From NCBI GenBank assembly GCA_015229115.1, contig JADGCH010000006.1, positions 1 to 64,000 of the forward strand: a DNA stretch of 64,000 bases. Reading direction: 5' to 3'. The position numbers were made by a program, and so were the translations under genes. A model generated the notes under the pieces. It did no database searches. It saw only the letters and a program-made list of their open reading frames with translations, and was not told where the DNA came from. The DNA comes from Magnetococcales bacterium (GTDB lineage Bacteria > Pseudomonadota > Magnetococcia > Magnetococcales > JADGCH01). The first letter of the stretch is position 1. The number at the start of each line of letters is the position of its first letter. Positions 20,161-30,037 of this stretch are shown one piece after another.

Positions 20161-21326
20161 TTTTTTTTATCCGGTATCGTGACTTGGCCGTCTGACGACG
20201 TCAACAGACGTTCGATCAGACCATCCATATCGGGCACAGGACGCAGATGAACAGCCCGCAACAGGGCCATCTCCAATGCCTGCCAAGGTATGTCAGCCTG
20301 ACGGATATCCTGCGTGGCTCGCAACAGCAACTGGTAAATCATCTGCAACTGCTCCTGGGAAGCGGCTGCTACCAGCTCCAGCAACGGTTGCTGATCTGGA
20401 TTGGCCTGTGCATCAGCGGCTGCAATGGGTACCACGTGGAGCAACGTCAGTTCATGCAGCAATTCAAGCAAATGGTTGATCAGCGCCGTCGGTTCGACCC
20501 CATCGCGATAAAACAGGGTTGTTGCCTGCAGTACAGCCGCAGCATCACCCCGCAGCAAGGATTGCAGCAAGGCCATGACGGCATGACGATCGGTCAGCCC
20601 CAGTAATGTATACACCATCTGCCAACGGACTTGGCCGTTACCGTGGACAATAGCCTGATCCAGCAGTGATAATCCGTCCCGTACCGAGCCATCGGCCTGA
20701 CGGGCAATCAGGTCTAGGGCTGCCGGCTCAAAGTCAATCTGTTCTGTCGTTAAAATATGGCTGAAATGGTCTGTCAACTGGGCGCGAGTGAGCCGTTTCA
20801 GATCGTGACGTTGACAACGGCTGAGGATGGTGGCCGGAATCTTGCGCGCCTCGGTCGTGGCAAAAATGAATTTTACATGGGGAGGAGGCTCCTCCAAGGT
20901 CTTTAATAACGCATTGAACGACTGCGTGGTCAGCATATGCACTTCGTCGAGAATGTAGATTCTGAATCGCGCCAACGCCGGCGTATAGCGCACGGTATCG
21001 AGAATCTCGCGCATCTGATCGACCTTGGTACGCGACGCGGCATCAACCTCCAGCACGTCAGGATGTTTGCCGGACAGAATCTCCAGGCAAGATGGGCACT
21101 GTCGACAGGGCTGCGATGTAACACCACCGTGGCAGCTCAGACAAAGTGCCAACAAACGGGCCAACGTCGTCTTGCCAACACCACGAATACCGGTAAACAG
21201 GAAAGCGTGCGGTAGCCGCCCACTGCTCAACGCGTTACTGAGCGTTTGGACGACGTGAGGCTGACCAACCAGATCATCGAATCGATAGGGTCGCCATTTA
21301 CGAGCCAGCACAACATAAGAAGACAT
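20151..21326 (-). CDS. dnaX: DNA polymerase III subunit gamma (zero-frame product of dnaX)
   Basis: MSSYVVLARKWRPYRFDDLVGQPHVVQTL; GIRGVGKTTLARL Walker A; CxxC zinc module; ends IPDKKKLF-stop right after an A9 run. ATG at 21326 preferred over the track's 21416. Confidence 0.93.
   Translation of the reverse strand: MSSYVVLARKWRPYRFDDLVGQPHVVQTLSNALSSGRLPHAFLFTGIRGVGKTTLARLLALCLSCHGGVTSQPCRQCPSCLEILSGKHPDVLEVDAASRTKVDQMREILDTVRYTPALARFRIYILDEVHMLTTQSFNALLKTLEEPPPHVKFIFATTEARKIPATILSRCQRHDLKRLTRAQLTDHFSHILTTEQIDFEPAALDLIARQADGSVRDGLSLLDQAIVHGNGQVRWQMVYTLLGLTDRHAVMALLQSLLRGDAAAVLQATTLFYRDGVEPTALINHLLELLHELTLLHVVPIAAADAQANPDQQPLLELVAAASQEQLQMIYQLLLRATQDIRQADIPWQALEMALLRAVHLRPVPDMDGLIERLLTSSDGQVTIPDKKKLF
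20160..20168 (-). promoter_or_regulatory. A9 slippery homopolymer in dnaX
   Basis: Minus strand: CCG GAT AAA AAA AAA CTT TTC TAA; nine consecutive A immediately before the zero-frame stop. Confidence 0.75.
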
Positions 21327-21430
21327 CGCACAACCGGCCCAGGCTAATATCCAAATAGATGGGGGAGTCCCCTCCACCCCCAACCATGAAACTCTCGTTG
21401 TGACTTTCTTGGTCAACGTTGAGGGGGTAA

Positions 21431-21544
21431 GGGCGGCTGCTATCAGGCTTACCGCGGCACACGAATGATCCGGCTACCGCTGCTACCTTCCGGTCCTGAC
21501 GGGGTTAACCAGCCTTCGTTGCGCGACTCCTGACAGAACCGCCC
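21431..21544 (-). ncRNA. ffs: Small bacterial SRP RNA (4.5S-type)
   Basis: Minus strand contains GGCTGGTTAACCCCGTCAGGACCGGAAGGTAGCAGCGGTAGCC, the conserved SRP hairpin core, with closing ends GGGCGG...CCGCCC. Confidence 0.92.
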
Positions 21545-21560
21545 ATCGGTGGATCGACAC

Positions 21561-22775
21561 TCAGCTAAAAAGTCCCTTGAACAACAGGAACAGCAGTGTT
21601 GCCAAAACGGCTGTCACCGGCCATGTAACAATCCAGGAGGTTACGATAGCACCGATGACACGAAAGTCAAGGGAAGCTGTACCGCTTGCCTTCATCGACC
21701 CCATAACGGCGACCGTAACAATATAACCTGTTGGTACCGGTAATCCCATCCTGGTGGCTGTCAACACGGTGACCGCCGCCGCCAGAATGGCACAAAAACC
21801 ACGTGCCGAAGCCAATACATGCCGTTGGGCACCTGTAGCGGTCATGACATGATAGCCATAAGCTGCCAATCCAGCCATCATACCAACAGCGCCTATGAGA
21901 AGCGGTCCAATCGATCGCTGTTCAGTGGCCACAGCCGTGATAACCGCCGTCATCGGTGCCACGCCGTTGGCTACCTCGTTGGAACCGTAAGCAAACGCCA
22001 TGGCAGCACCAGCAAATGGCATCACAACGGCAAATAACGTGTCAACCTGTGCTGCCGTCTCGACCCCAGTCAGCAGGACTCGACTGGCCCGTGCCACCAA
22101 CCAGCCAACCAAAAGTGCGCTCGGCCAGAGCCAGCCAGCCAGATCAATATGAAAATGGTGTAAACCGTACTGTAGACCCGTTTCGGTGATCCAGACCGCT
22201 ACCCCAAAAAGGAAAAACGGAATGATGCGTCGCGCCTGCAAGCAGGGTTGGGGATGGTCAAGCACCAACCAGAAGACCGTCCTCATCAGCAGCCAAGCCA
22301 GCAACCCAGCCAACAGGGGAAACAGTACCCAAGCCATCAGGATCGATCCAATGACATACCACTGTATCGCATGCCTCCCCATCGTTAACAAGGCAACACC
22401 GGCCATGGCACCAACAACAGCCTGTGTCGCGACCACTGGCCAGCCCTTGGCCGCTGCCAGCACCATCCAGATGGAGGTAGCCAGTAATGTGGCCAACATG
22501 CTGTAGACCAACCACTCCGGCCTATCGGTAAAGGCTTGGGAAAAGAGGAGCTGGTGCTGCAAGGTAGCTGTCACAGGACCACCCACCAGAACAGCACCCA
22601 ACAATCCGGAGATGACCACAATCACCCTGGATGTTCTGATGCGGACGGGATTGGAGTCCGTGACGATCCCCATGATGTGCACGGCACCATGGGCCCCCAC
22701 GCTCCAGGTGACATGCAAGCCGAGGATGATTGACAGGGCGACAAAGATCATCCCATAATGCGCGATAATCTCCAT
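21561..22775 (-). CDS. Inorganic phosphate transporter, PiT family
   Basis: Multi-TM protein; AFAYGSNEVANGVAPM signature. Confidence 0.85.
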   Translation of the reverse strand: MEIIAHYGMIFVALSIILGLHVTWSVGAHGAVHIMGIVTDSNPVRIRTSRVIVVISGLLGAVLVGGPVTATLQHQLLFSQAFTDRPEWLVYSMLATLLATSIWMVLAAAKGWPVVATQAVVGAMAGVALLTMGRHAIQWYVIGSILMAWVLFPLLAGLLAWLLMRTVFWLVLDHPQPCLQARRIIPFFLFGVAVWITETGLQYGLHHFHIDLAGWLWPSALLVGWLVARASRVLLTGVETAAQVDTLFAVVMPFAGAAMAFAYGSNEVANGVAPMTAVITAVATEQRSIGPLLIGAVGMMAGLAAYGYHVMTATGAQRHVLASARGFCAILAAAVTVLTATRMGLPVPTGYIVTVAVMGSMKASGTASLDFRVIGAIVTSWIVTWPVTAVLATLLFLLFKGLFS

Positions 22776-22824
22776 AGGATACCGAATGCCCCGCTCAACT
22801 CAAGTCAGTTAGGATGGATAGACC

Positions 22825-23670
22825 GTGAAACGAATTGGTGCCCATGTTTCGGCTGCTGGAGGTGTGGCCCAGACACCGGCAACGGCTCATGCGATTGGTG
22901 CGACGGCCTTTGCCCTGTTCGTCAAGAACCAGCGCCAGTGGCAAGCCCCGCCACTTTCGAGCGATCAGATTGCCCAGTTTCGCGACGCCATGCAACAGTA
23001 CAACTACCGTCCTCAAGATATCCTGCCACACGACAGTTACCTGATCAACCTGGGCCATCCAGAAGAGGATCTGCGTCGTAAATCGCTGCAGGCCCTGATC
23101 GATGAGATGGAGCGCTGTCGCTCCCTTGGTCTGTCCATGATCAACACCCACCCGGGCAGTCACCTCAACAAGACGGACCCCAGTCACTGCCTGCAGCTGA
23201 TTGCTGATTCGATCAATCAAGCCGTTGCAGCTGTCGACGACGTTATCATCGTGCTGGAAAACTGCGCCGGTCAGGGAACCAATGTTGGTTACCGTTTTGA
23301 ACAGTTGGCCGAGATTTTCAGCCAGGTCAAGGACCCTTCCCGTGTTGGATTTTGCCTGGACACCTGTCACGCATTCGCTGCCGGCTACGACCTCACGACC
23401 GAACAGGGATACGATCAAACCATGGCCGAGTTTGACCGCCTGATCGGACTGCAGCACATCCGCGGTGTTCATCTCAACGACTCCAAGGCCGCCTTTGGAT
23501 CACGGGTTGATCGCCATCACAATCTGGGCCAAGGCCACATTGGCCTGACACCATTCCGCTGCATGATGTCAGACAGCCGCTTCAACGAGCGCCCACTGAT
23601 CCTGGAAACAGTCGACCATAACCTATGGCCAGAAGAAATCAGACTGTTGCTGTCTTTTTGCCCGGACTGA
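22825..23670 (+). CDS. nfo: Endonuclease IV (AP endonuclease)
   Basis: MKRIGAHVSAAGGV; CLDTCHAFAAGYD; HLNDSKAAFGSRVDRHHNLGQGHIG. Confidence 0.95.
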   Translation: MKRIGAHVSAAGGVAQTPATAHAIGATAFALFVKNQRQWQAPPLSSDQIAQFRDAMQQYNYRPQDILPHDSYLINLGHPEEDLRRKSLQALIDEMERCRSLGLSMINTHPGSHLNKTDPSHCLQLIADSINQAVAAVDDVIIVLENCAGQGTNVGYRFEQLAEIFSQVKDPSRVGFCLDTCHAFAAGYDLTTEQGYDQTMAEFDRLIGLQHIRGVHLNDSKAAFGSRVDRHHNLGQGHIGLTPFRCMMSDSRFNERPLILETVDHNLWPEEIRLLLSFCPD

Positions 23671-23671
23671 C

Positions 23672-25318
23672 TCAAAACCTGAAATAACGCGTCAGGACAT
23701 GATTGATGTCAATGATCGGCAGACCGCCGAGTTTTTTGACCTGCTTCTGCTGTTTCTTGGTCGGTGCGGCCATCGTCGGCTGTAGCGATGTTTTAGGCGG
23801 TGGTAATGGCGGTGAGCGCTTCTTACGTTTGGAAGACTTAGCCAGACCGGTTGGCTCAATGGGCAGCACACCTACCTCAGAAGCAACCCCATGATCACAA
23901 GCCTCATTGATGGCTTCTGTCTCCGTGCTAGTCGAGTCATCCTCCTGATTCTCATCCCCCTGATTCTGGTTCCCGCTGTTCACCTCTTCCTGAGTCGTAT
24001 CCGCAGCAGCATCTGCGACCGTCTCTGCCTCGGTCACTGCCTCTGTGCCACCATCATCGGACACAGCCGACTCAACAGGCAAATCATCCTCCGAATCACC
24101 ACTGTCGTCACTGATGACAGAAGGCAATTGCTCGGACCGGAACGTCTCTGCCGCATTTTTCCAGGCTACATCACTTTGATCAGCCGCAACGGTGTCAACA
24201 GGCTGCTCCTCTACGTGACAACCGCTGCTGTACAATAAATCCTCGTCACCGAGCTCCGCATGCTCCGAAACTGACTCTGCTGTACCGATAATAACCGAGG
24301 CGTGGGATGGCTGCCGTTCCGCCCCATCATCCGCTCCTTCCTCCTCATCCTCGTCAACCAGCATCTTCGACAAGACTGCCACCATAGCCGCCGCATCCTC
24401 ATCGACAGGCTCAGCATCAACCTCAGTCCCAAGATCAGCCTCCGGCTCAGTCTCAACCTCTGGTTCGGACTCCGGTTCAGGCTCGGCCTCATCTTCCGGC
24501 TCAACCTCGACCTCATCTTCCGGCTCAGTATCAACCTCTGGTTCGGGCTCCGGTTCAGACTCGGCCTCAGCTTCCGACTCAACCTCAGCTTCCGGCTCAG
24601 CCTCAATTTCCTGCTCGGGTTCCGCTTCCGGTTCTGCTTCCGGCTCAACCTCGGCCTCTGGCTCGGGTCCCGACTCAGACTCAGACTCAACTTCCGGCTC
24701 GGGTTCGGCCTCCGGCTCAGGTTCGACCTCAGCCTCTGGCTCATGTCCGGCCTCAGGTAATTCCTCCAGAGCAGATGCTTCAGACGCGGGCTTCATGGCA
24801 GGAGGCGGTTCAGGGGCTGTTGTCACTTCCGTGCTATGGCTGACGACAGAAACTGCCGGAGCTGACGCGGTATCTTCTTCATCATTTTCCAACGAAAAAC
24901 TGAAACAGGTGGTCAGATTTAGAATCAACAGCAACCCTTGGTCCAGCTTACCGATACCGTGCAGGAAGGCTGCATTGAGGCGCAACCCAATGGCAGGAGC
25001 CGGCTCGATGGTCGCTGGATCGATATCGATCACCTCCTGGACGGAATCGACCAAGGCTCCATACACGACCTTGTTTTTACGCTGACTGATTTCAAGGATG
25101 ATGATACAGGTATCTTTGGTAAAACCAGCCGGAGGACGACCAATGCGCATGCGCACGTCTATGACGGGGATAACGTCACCACGCAGGTGAATAACGCCAC
25201 GAATGAACTCGTTCACACGGGCGATCTTCGTCATCTGGGTGACTTCCAGGACCTCTTTGACCTGGTCGATGGAAACCCCGAAAATTTCTCCGGCAATCTT
25301 GAAAGTAAGTAATTTCAT
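23672..25318 (-). CDS. CheW-domain protein with long acidic low-complexity region and basic C-terminal segment
   Basis: N-terminal CheW ([26 protein letters not shown]...[23 protein letters not shown]), then Glu/Pro/Ala-rich region, then [18 protein letters not shown]...[21 protein letters not shown]. Confidence 0.85.
   Translation of the reverse strand: MKLLTFKIAGEIFGVSIDQVKEVLEVTQMTKIARVNEFIRGVIHLRGDVIPVIDVRMRIGRPPAGFTKDTCIIILEISQRKNKVVYGALVDSVQEVIDIDPATIEPAPAIGLRLNAAFLHGIGKLDQGLLLILNLTTCFSFSLENDEEDTASAPAVSVVSHSTEVTTAPEPPPAMKPASEASALEELPEAGHEPEAEVEPEPEAEPEPEVESESESGPEPEAEVEPEAEPEAEPEQEIEAEPEAEVESEAEAESEPEPEPEVDTEPEDEVEVEPEDEAEPEPESEPEVETEPEADLGTEVDAEPVDEDAAAMVAVLSKMLVDEDEEEGADDGAERQPSHASVIIGTAESVSEHAELGDEDLLYSSGCHVEEQPVDTVAADQSDVAWKNAAETFRSEQLPSVISDDSGDSEDDLPVESAVSDDGGTEAVTEAETVADAAADTTQEEVNSGNQNQGDENQEDDSTSTETEAINEACDHGVASEVGVLPIEPTGLAKSSKRKKRSPPLPPPKTSLQPTMAAPTKKQQKQVKKLGGLPIIDINHVLTRYFRF
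24391..24760 (-). repeat. Imperfect short tandem repeats encoding (E/P/A/S/V)-rich acidic tract
   Basis: Repeated GAGCCGGAG/GCCGAG-like units on the minus strand translating to [13 protein letters not shown]. Confidence 0.85.
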
Positions 25319-25323
25319 GCTAT

Positions 25324-25659
25324 CTAACGTGTAAATAAGGCAATAATGAATAGGATTGAGAAAAAGACGATGCTTAGAACAAGACCCGAGTTACTGTCCC
25401 TCTTGACATGATCAACCCGCCTTTCCAGCTGGTTGATGTGGTTGCCGGAGCGTGAAGCGGTCTCGTGGAGATCCTTGACGGTCTGATGTAGTCTGGCCAG
25501 ATCTTCCTGTTTCTTATGGGCCTCTTCACCAATACCGGATTGCGTCTCGCAAACGGCCAACCTGGCCTTCAGGGCATCCATTTCTGTCTCAAGGGTCGCC
25601 AGACGCTCTTCGATGTCTACCAGCAGTTTGATAAAAGCTTCGGTCTTGTCTTCTGCCAT
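25324..25659 (-). CDS. Small coiled-coil protein with C-terminal TM helix
   Basis: Heptad-rich N-terminal region and [20 protein letters not shown]-terminus; 5 nt upstream of the cheW-like gene. Confidence 0.65.
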   Translation of the reverse strand: MAEDKTEAFIKLLVDIEERLATLETEMDALKARLAVCETQSGIGEEAHKKQEDLARLHQTVKDLHETASRSGNHINQLERRVDHVKRDSNSGLVLSIVFFSILFIIALFTR

Positions 25660-25703
25660 TCTGCCTTATCCCACTTTTGATTTAGAAATACCCGACCTAA
25701 AGC

Positions 25704-25790
25704 TGGTACCCACACCCAGAATCGAACTGGGACGGCCTCGCGGCCAACGGATTTTAAGTCCGTAGCGTCTACCTATTCCGCCATGTGGGC
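25704..25790 (-). tRNA. tRNA-Leu (anticodon UAA)
   Basis: Minus strand GCCCACATGGCGGAATAGGTAGACGC...GGACTTAAAATCC...GTTCGATTCTGGGTGTGGGTACCA: acceptor, anticodon loop CTTAAAA, class-II variable arm, encoded CCA. Confidence 0.96.
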
Positions 25791-25859
25791 ACGCATAGCC
25801 ATTTCATTGTCTACTGGCGCCATCAAAAATGCAAGGAATTAACAGTCAGCGTACACCAT

Positions 25860-27233
25860 TCACTGCGATGGGGTCGGCTCGCAAAACATGAACTCAAAAA
25901 CAAGCGGATGATCAAGCTGCCAGCGCGCTCTGCTGGTCGTATCGGGCCGCGCCGTTTTTTCCTCAACCGTGAACAAGGCCGTCGAAATATCCTCGATGAA
26001 TCCCGCATAAAGTTTACCCGGTCCCTGACACGGAATGCCGGAAGCACTGCTGTTTAATAACAACGTGCCGTTATAACGATGAGACAGGTTATCCCGGAAA
26101 ATGTACTGGCGGTCGTGGGGTTCAAAACGGTCGCGATTCTCCGGCCCACTGACAATCCGCACCTCCTGTGCAGACCAGTTACGCTCCATGGGGATGGGAT
26201 CAGCGTGCATTCTGGCCATCAGCTCTTCAACGGTGTTCCACAACTGCGAACCGGGCTGACTGTGCTGTCGCATCCAGCCAATACGCTTGCCAATAATCTG
26301 ATAGCCATCGCCTGACTGGAACGACACGCCACTTTTCTTGCGTTCCAGCAGATAATCCGGATCGAATGAGTCGGCAATAGCTGCGGCATAACGGTTGAAA
26401 CACGGCTGCCCAGCTATGGTGTAGTGGAATGTCTCGGGTCGGTTCTGGTAAAACTGCACCAGCACAGGAAGTGCCTGTGTTCGCCAGGCTATCATGCTGG
26501 CAAGGTGATAATCCTGTATCGATGGTGTCTTGTTCTGTGCCAGCTGTTGCTGATTGGCTCGAAAAGCCGCTCCGACCAAGGCTGCAGCAGGATGACAGGA
26601 TGAAGGTTGCTGTTCAGGAAATGGATAGCGTAACGCTACTTGACGCAACAGATCGGGCCATCGTGGCTGCATGGCCACTTGTGCTGCAAAGAGTGGATCA
26701 TCGGCAACATCAGAAAAGACCGTCAGGTTGATACCCAACAACAGACTGCCATAGGTCGATGGATCAGGCTGCAGCAACTCGTCGATAAAACGATCCCTCA
26801 CCACAGGAACGTCACTGCTGCGTAGCAGCCGCCCTAGCAGCGTACGATACTGGGCTGATTCGTTACCAGACCATGCCATGCCGTTGCGCAGTCGCAACCG
26901 TAATTCGTCCAGCCAATCAACAACCCGCTCCGTCAACTGGCGTTGCCGATAGCGTAGCACACCAGCCACGACCTTATCCTGGTATGGGCAATGGCTGCGA
27001 CAGGTCACCATGTCTCCCAGCAACTGTTGTGTTGCTGGCTGACTACCGTGACGCTCAAGAATCAGCTGGAGTGCTGTATCGTGGCTGGATGACCACCCTC
27101 CACCATCCGACAGGTAATCCAGTAATTCAGGCAGCGTCTCCTGCCCCGTCGGCTGTGGTTTCATGGAACCAACCGGAGCACAGGCTGCCAACGTCAGCAT
27201 CATCATGACCAGGGAGATCAATCGAATCATCAT
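25860..27233 (-). CDS. Predicted lipoprotein of unknown function
   Basis: Signal peptide with lipobox (MMMLTLAAC); no recognised domain; overlaps the upstream GT gene by ATGA. Confidence 0.6.
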   Translation of the reverse strand: MMIRLISLVMMMLTLAACAPVGSMKPQPTGQETLPELLDYLSDGGGWSSSHDTALQLILERHGSQPATQQLLGDMVTCRSHCPYQDKVVAGVLRYRQRQLTERVVDWLDELRLRLRNGMAWSGNESAQYRTLLGRLLRSSDVPVVRDRFIDELLQPDPSTYGSLLLGINLTVFSDVADDPLFAAQVAMQPRWPDLLRQVALRYPFPEQQPSSCHPAAALVGAAFRANQQQLAQNKTPSIQDYHLASMIAWRTQALPVLVQFYQNRPETFHYTIAGQPCFNRYAAAIADSFDPDYLLERKKSGVSFQSGDGYQIIGKRIGWMRQHSQPGSQLWNTVEELMARMHADPIPMERNWSAQEVRIVSGPENRDRFEPHDRQYIFRDNLSHRYNGTLLLNSSASGIPCQGPGKLYAGFIEDISTALFTVEEKTARPDTTSRARWQLDHPLVFEFMFCEPTPSQ

Positions 27234-28369
27234 GAGGGTCCCTTATCCTTCCAGTACAGGTTCATAGTCGCACGAACAACAACATGTTGTGCATGGTCCT
27301 GCTCCACACGCTTACGGGCCGCAGCGCCGAGCCGCTGACGTAAATCGGCATCACGTACCAATCGGTCAATGGCTCGGGCCAATTGTTCAGGCTGGTTCAC
27401 CTCCACCAGCAATCCGTCAACCCCATTGGTCACCAGATGACGACACCCCGGCACATTGGTCGTAATCAGAGGACGTCCACAAGCTGCTGCTTCCAGAAGT
27501 GATTTCGGCATACCCTCCCGATGCGATGGCAGCAGAGCGATATGCGACGCTGCCCACACCTGGACAATATCGCGACGTTCTCCCAACCACTCAACAACGC
27601 CTTCATCATGCCAAAGCTGTAATTGTTCGGCCGTCAGTGAAGAGGGATTGTCTGGGTCGGGACTGCCTACCAGCCGAATACGCACCGGTGTCGACCACTG
27701 CAGCAACAGCCGGGCCGCCTGTACCAGTTCAATTACTCCTTTATCTCTCAGCATGCGACTAACCATGGTGGCAATCACCACACGGTCATGACAGACCGGT
27801 TGTGGTTGAACTGCAAAATGATCGGTGTCGACACCGGATCCGGCAATCAGTGCCAGCCGATCCCCAGCCAATCCAGCCAAGCTGGTGACAGCATGAAAAT
27901 CATCGCTGTTTTGCACCACCACAGTAACAGAACGATGACGCAACAACCAGCGCAGCAAAGGTTGAATCAGATAGCGCAACCAGCGCGCCCGACGGTCGGC
28001 AGAGGTGAACAGGTAGCCCAAACCGGTCAAGGCATTGACCACCCGTGATAACCGAGCAATCCGGGCTGCCAAGGTACCAAAAAATACTGGCCTCAGGGCG
28101 ACATGGTGAACAATATCGGGTTGTTCACGCCGGTACAACTGCACCAACTCCCATAACGATTGCCACTCATGCCACAGGGACGGTGCCCGACGACGCATAC
28201 GAATCGGTACAAGACGAAACCCTTCCCTCTCGATGATGGCGCCATGATCGGTGACATGGGTGGCCACCACCACCTGCCAACCAGCATCGCGCATAGCACG
28301 AGCGATGGGCAACCGGTGTGAGCAGAAATACCAGTCCTCAGTGACCAGATAAAGGATCTTCCGTGCCAC
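27230..28369 (-). CDS. Glycosyltransferase family 4 protein
   Basis: GT-B fold features: N-terminal LYLVTEDWYFCSHRLPIARAMRDAGW, C-terminal LLPSHREGMPKSLLEAAACGRPLITTNVPGCRHLV. Confidence 0.85.
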   Translation of the reverse strand: MARKILYLVTEDWYFCSHRLPIARAMRDAGWQVVVATHVTDHGAIIEREGFRLVPIRMRRRAPSLWHEWQSLWELVQLYRREQPDIVHHVALRPVFFGTLAARIARLSRVVNALTGLGYLFTSADRRARWLRYLIQPLLRWLLRHRSVTVVVQNSDDFHAVTSLAGLAGDRLALIAGSGVDTDHFAVQPQPVCHDRVVIATMVSRMLRDKGVIELVQAARLLLQWSTPVRIRLVGSPDPDNPSSLTAEQLQLWHDEGVVEWLGERRDIVQVWAASHIALLPSHREGMPKSLLEAAACGRPLITTNVPGCRHLVTNGVDGLLVEVNQPEQLARAIDRLVRDADLRQRLGAAARKRVEQDHAQHVVVRATMNLYWKDKGPS

Positions 28370-29312
28370 AATAATCCCCCATCGTTACAATATCCAACCG
28401 TCCCTCATCCCGCAAAGCACAGGCATGGCGCAGAATACGCTCCAGCACCGCCAGTTGCCGGTCACTGTCCACTGCAAAATTGGAAGGATGAAACCAGAGG
28501 TGAAAAATGCGGCCGCTACGGGCAGCCCGATCGAGTCCTGAACGGGCCATACGCCAGAGGTTATCCGATGGCACAAGACGCCGTATACCCTGACGGCTGA
28601 ATAACAACAGGCTGTCCGGTACATTCATCAGGCCACTGTCCGATTCATGGCACACATCCACCAGTGGTGGTGGCCAAGCCACCAGAAAAGTGAGCCAATG
28701 GGCCAAACGACGCATAGGCCGCCAAGGTAACCGGTCCGACCAACGCTTGGTATGACCACGATAGACACGAACTCCGGCATGGTAAAGCCGTGATCTGAAC
28801 CCAACAACATTGCGTGGAAAAATGAAGCTGACGTGGGGAAGCCCTGCCTGTTCATGCCAATAGCGCATGCGTGCCAAGTCGGCATCAATGGCTGCGGTAC
28901 GGGTTTGCTGCTCATGATAAGGCAAGTGACAAAATGAATGGCTGCCAATTTCCTGCTCTGGTACGGTTTGCTGAATCATGGCAACCAGATCGCGTCCATA
29001 CCAGAACGGGTGGTAATCAACAGGCAGATGATCAAACCAGTCACGGCTTTCATGGTGCAACAGGGGACGTTCCATGTCTGGATGGGCCAGACCATCAGCA
29101 CGTCGCGTTGCCGGCTGTGGCAGCAACAGATGGCCCACAATGGCCCAGGTGGCACGAATGCGATACGTGGCCATCAATTGTGTCAAACGGGCCACAATCA
29201 TTCGCTCCCGCGACAAGGCCACCTGATCATGCGGTTGCTGCGGATGATCACAACGCCCCCATGCCAGCTCAACATCGATTGAGATGGTAAAACGCCCTGG
29301 TGCTGCCGTCAT
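28338..29312 (-). CDS. Polysaccharide deacetylase (NodB-like) family protein
   Basis: FTISIDVELAWGR, RATWAIVGHLLL, EIGSHSFCH; start at MTAAPGRF (29312) gives ATGA coupling to the upstream gene. Confidence 0.75.
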   Translation of the reverse strand: MTAAPGRFTISIDVELAWGRCDHPQQPHDQVALSRERMIVARLTQLMATYRIRATWAIVGHLLLPQPATRRADGLAHPDMERPLLHHESRDWFDHLPVDYHPFWYGRDLVAMIQQTVPEQEIGSHSFCHLPYHEQQTRTAAIDADLARMRYWHEQAGLPHVSFIFPRNVVGFRSRLYHAGVRVYRGHTKRWSDRLPWRPMRRLAHWLTFLVAWPPPLVDVCHESDSGLMNVPDSLLLFSRQGIRRLVPSDNLWRMARSGLDRAARSGRIFHLWFHPSNFAVDSDRQLAVLERILRHACALRDEGRLDIVTMGDYCGTEDPLSGH

Positions 29313-30037
29313 GATGTCATCGATACCCGTTGTGCCAACTGCGCATAAGCCAACCCCAAATCTTCCGGGCCGTGCGCATTGGATCCTGGTGTGATCCAGG
29401 CACCGTGACGACGACAACAATCGAAATAGGGCTGCATGGGTTGGTGATAGGCAGGGTTCAGCTCAACGGCAATACCACGATCAACGGCCTTACGCACCAC
29501 CTCGTCGAACAACTCCAGCGGAAAAGGTGTTACAAAACGCTGACAAATACCGCCAATATGGGCAATGGCGTCAATGTTGCGGTTATCCAGTAACCCCATG
29601 GAAGCACGAAATTCGATATCGATCGCCAGCTCCGGTTCCAGTTGCTGCAGCTGCCATCCGTAGCCTGGATAGGCATGCACCGCCCCCAGAATAAAATCAC
29701 TCTGTTCGGCCATCTCATCCGACATCACCACCGTACCGGTAAAATCGACCACCGGTACTTCCAGCCCAAGACGCACATCGATAACGGTTGCAGACCGTTG
29801 ACGCCACTCCTGCACGTCATCCGCGTAATTTCTGAACCAGTCCTGGCGTGGATGCATATCGGGTTCAGTATGCTCGGTAAAAATCAGCCGCTGCAACTGA
29901 CAGGCAACAGCCCGATTGACCATGGTCTCCATATCTGTCTGACCATCGGAATGGATCGTATGGGCATGATACTCCCAAGCTGGGATGGTGCGCGCCGACG
30001 ATGGAATAAACCAGGATTCTCGTTGCTGCTGCTTCAT
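29309..30037 (-). CDS. PHP-domain phosphoesterase
   Basis: YHAHTIHSDGQTDMETMVNRAVACQLQRLIFTEHTE; later GSNAHGPEDLG. Confidence 0.8.
   Translation of the reverse strand: MKQQQRESWFIPSSARTIPAWEYHAHTIHSDGQTDMETMVNRAVACQLQRLIFTEHTEPDMHPRQDWFRNYADDVQEWRQRSATVIDVRLGLEVPVVDFTGTVVMSDEMAEQSDFILGAVHAYPGYGWQLQQLEPELAIDIEFRASMGLLDNRNIDAIAHIGGICQRFVTPFPLELFDEVVRKAVDRGIAVELNPAYHQPMQPYFDCCRRHGAWITPGSNAHGPEDLGLAYAQLAQRVSMTS

Noticed and set aside
22795-23472. 225-aa minus ORF opposite nfo
   Set aside because: nfo on the plus strand is unambiguous; the antisense frame has no supported start context or domain.
24211-24760. Arg/Leu/Ser-rich ORFs on both strands over the CheW repeat tract
   Set aside because: Alternative frames of the repetitive Glu/Pro-coding DNA.
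24391-24760. CRISPR-like repetition
   Set aside because: Units are short, contiguous and in frame; no spacers, and no cas genes in the window.
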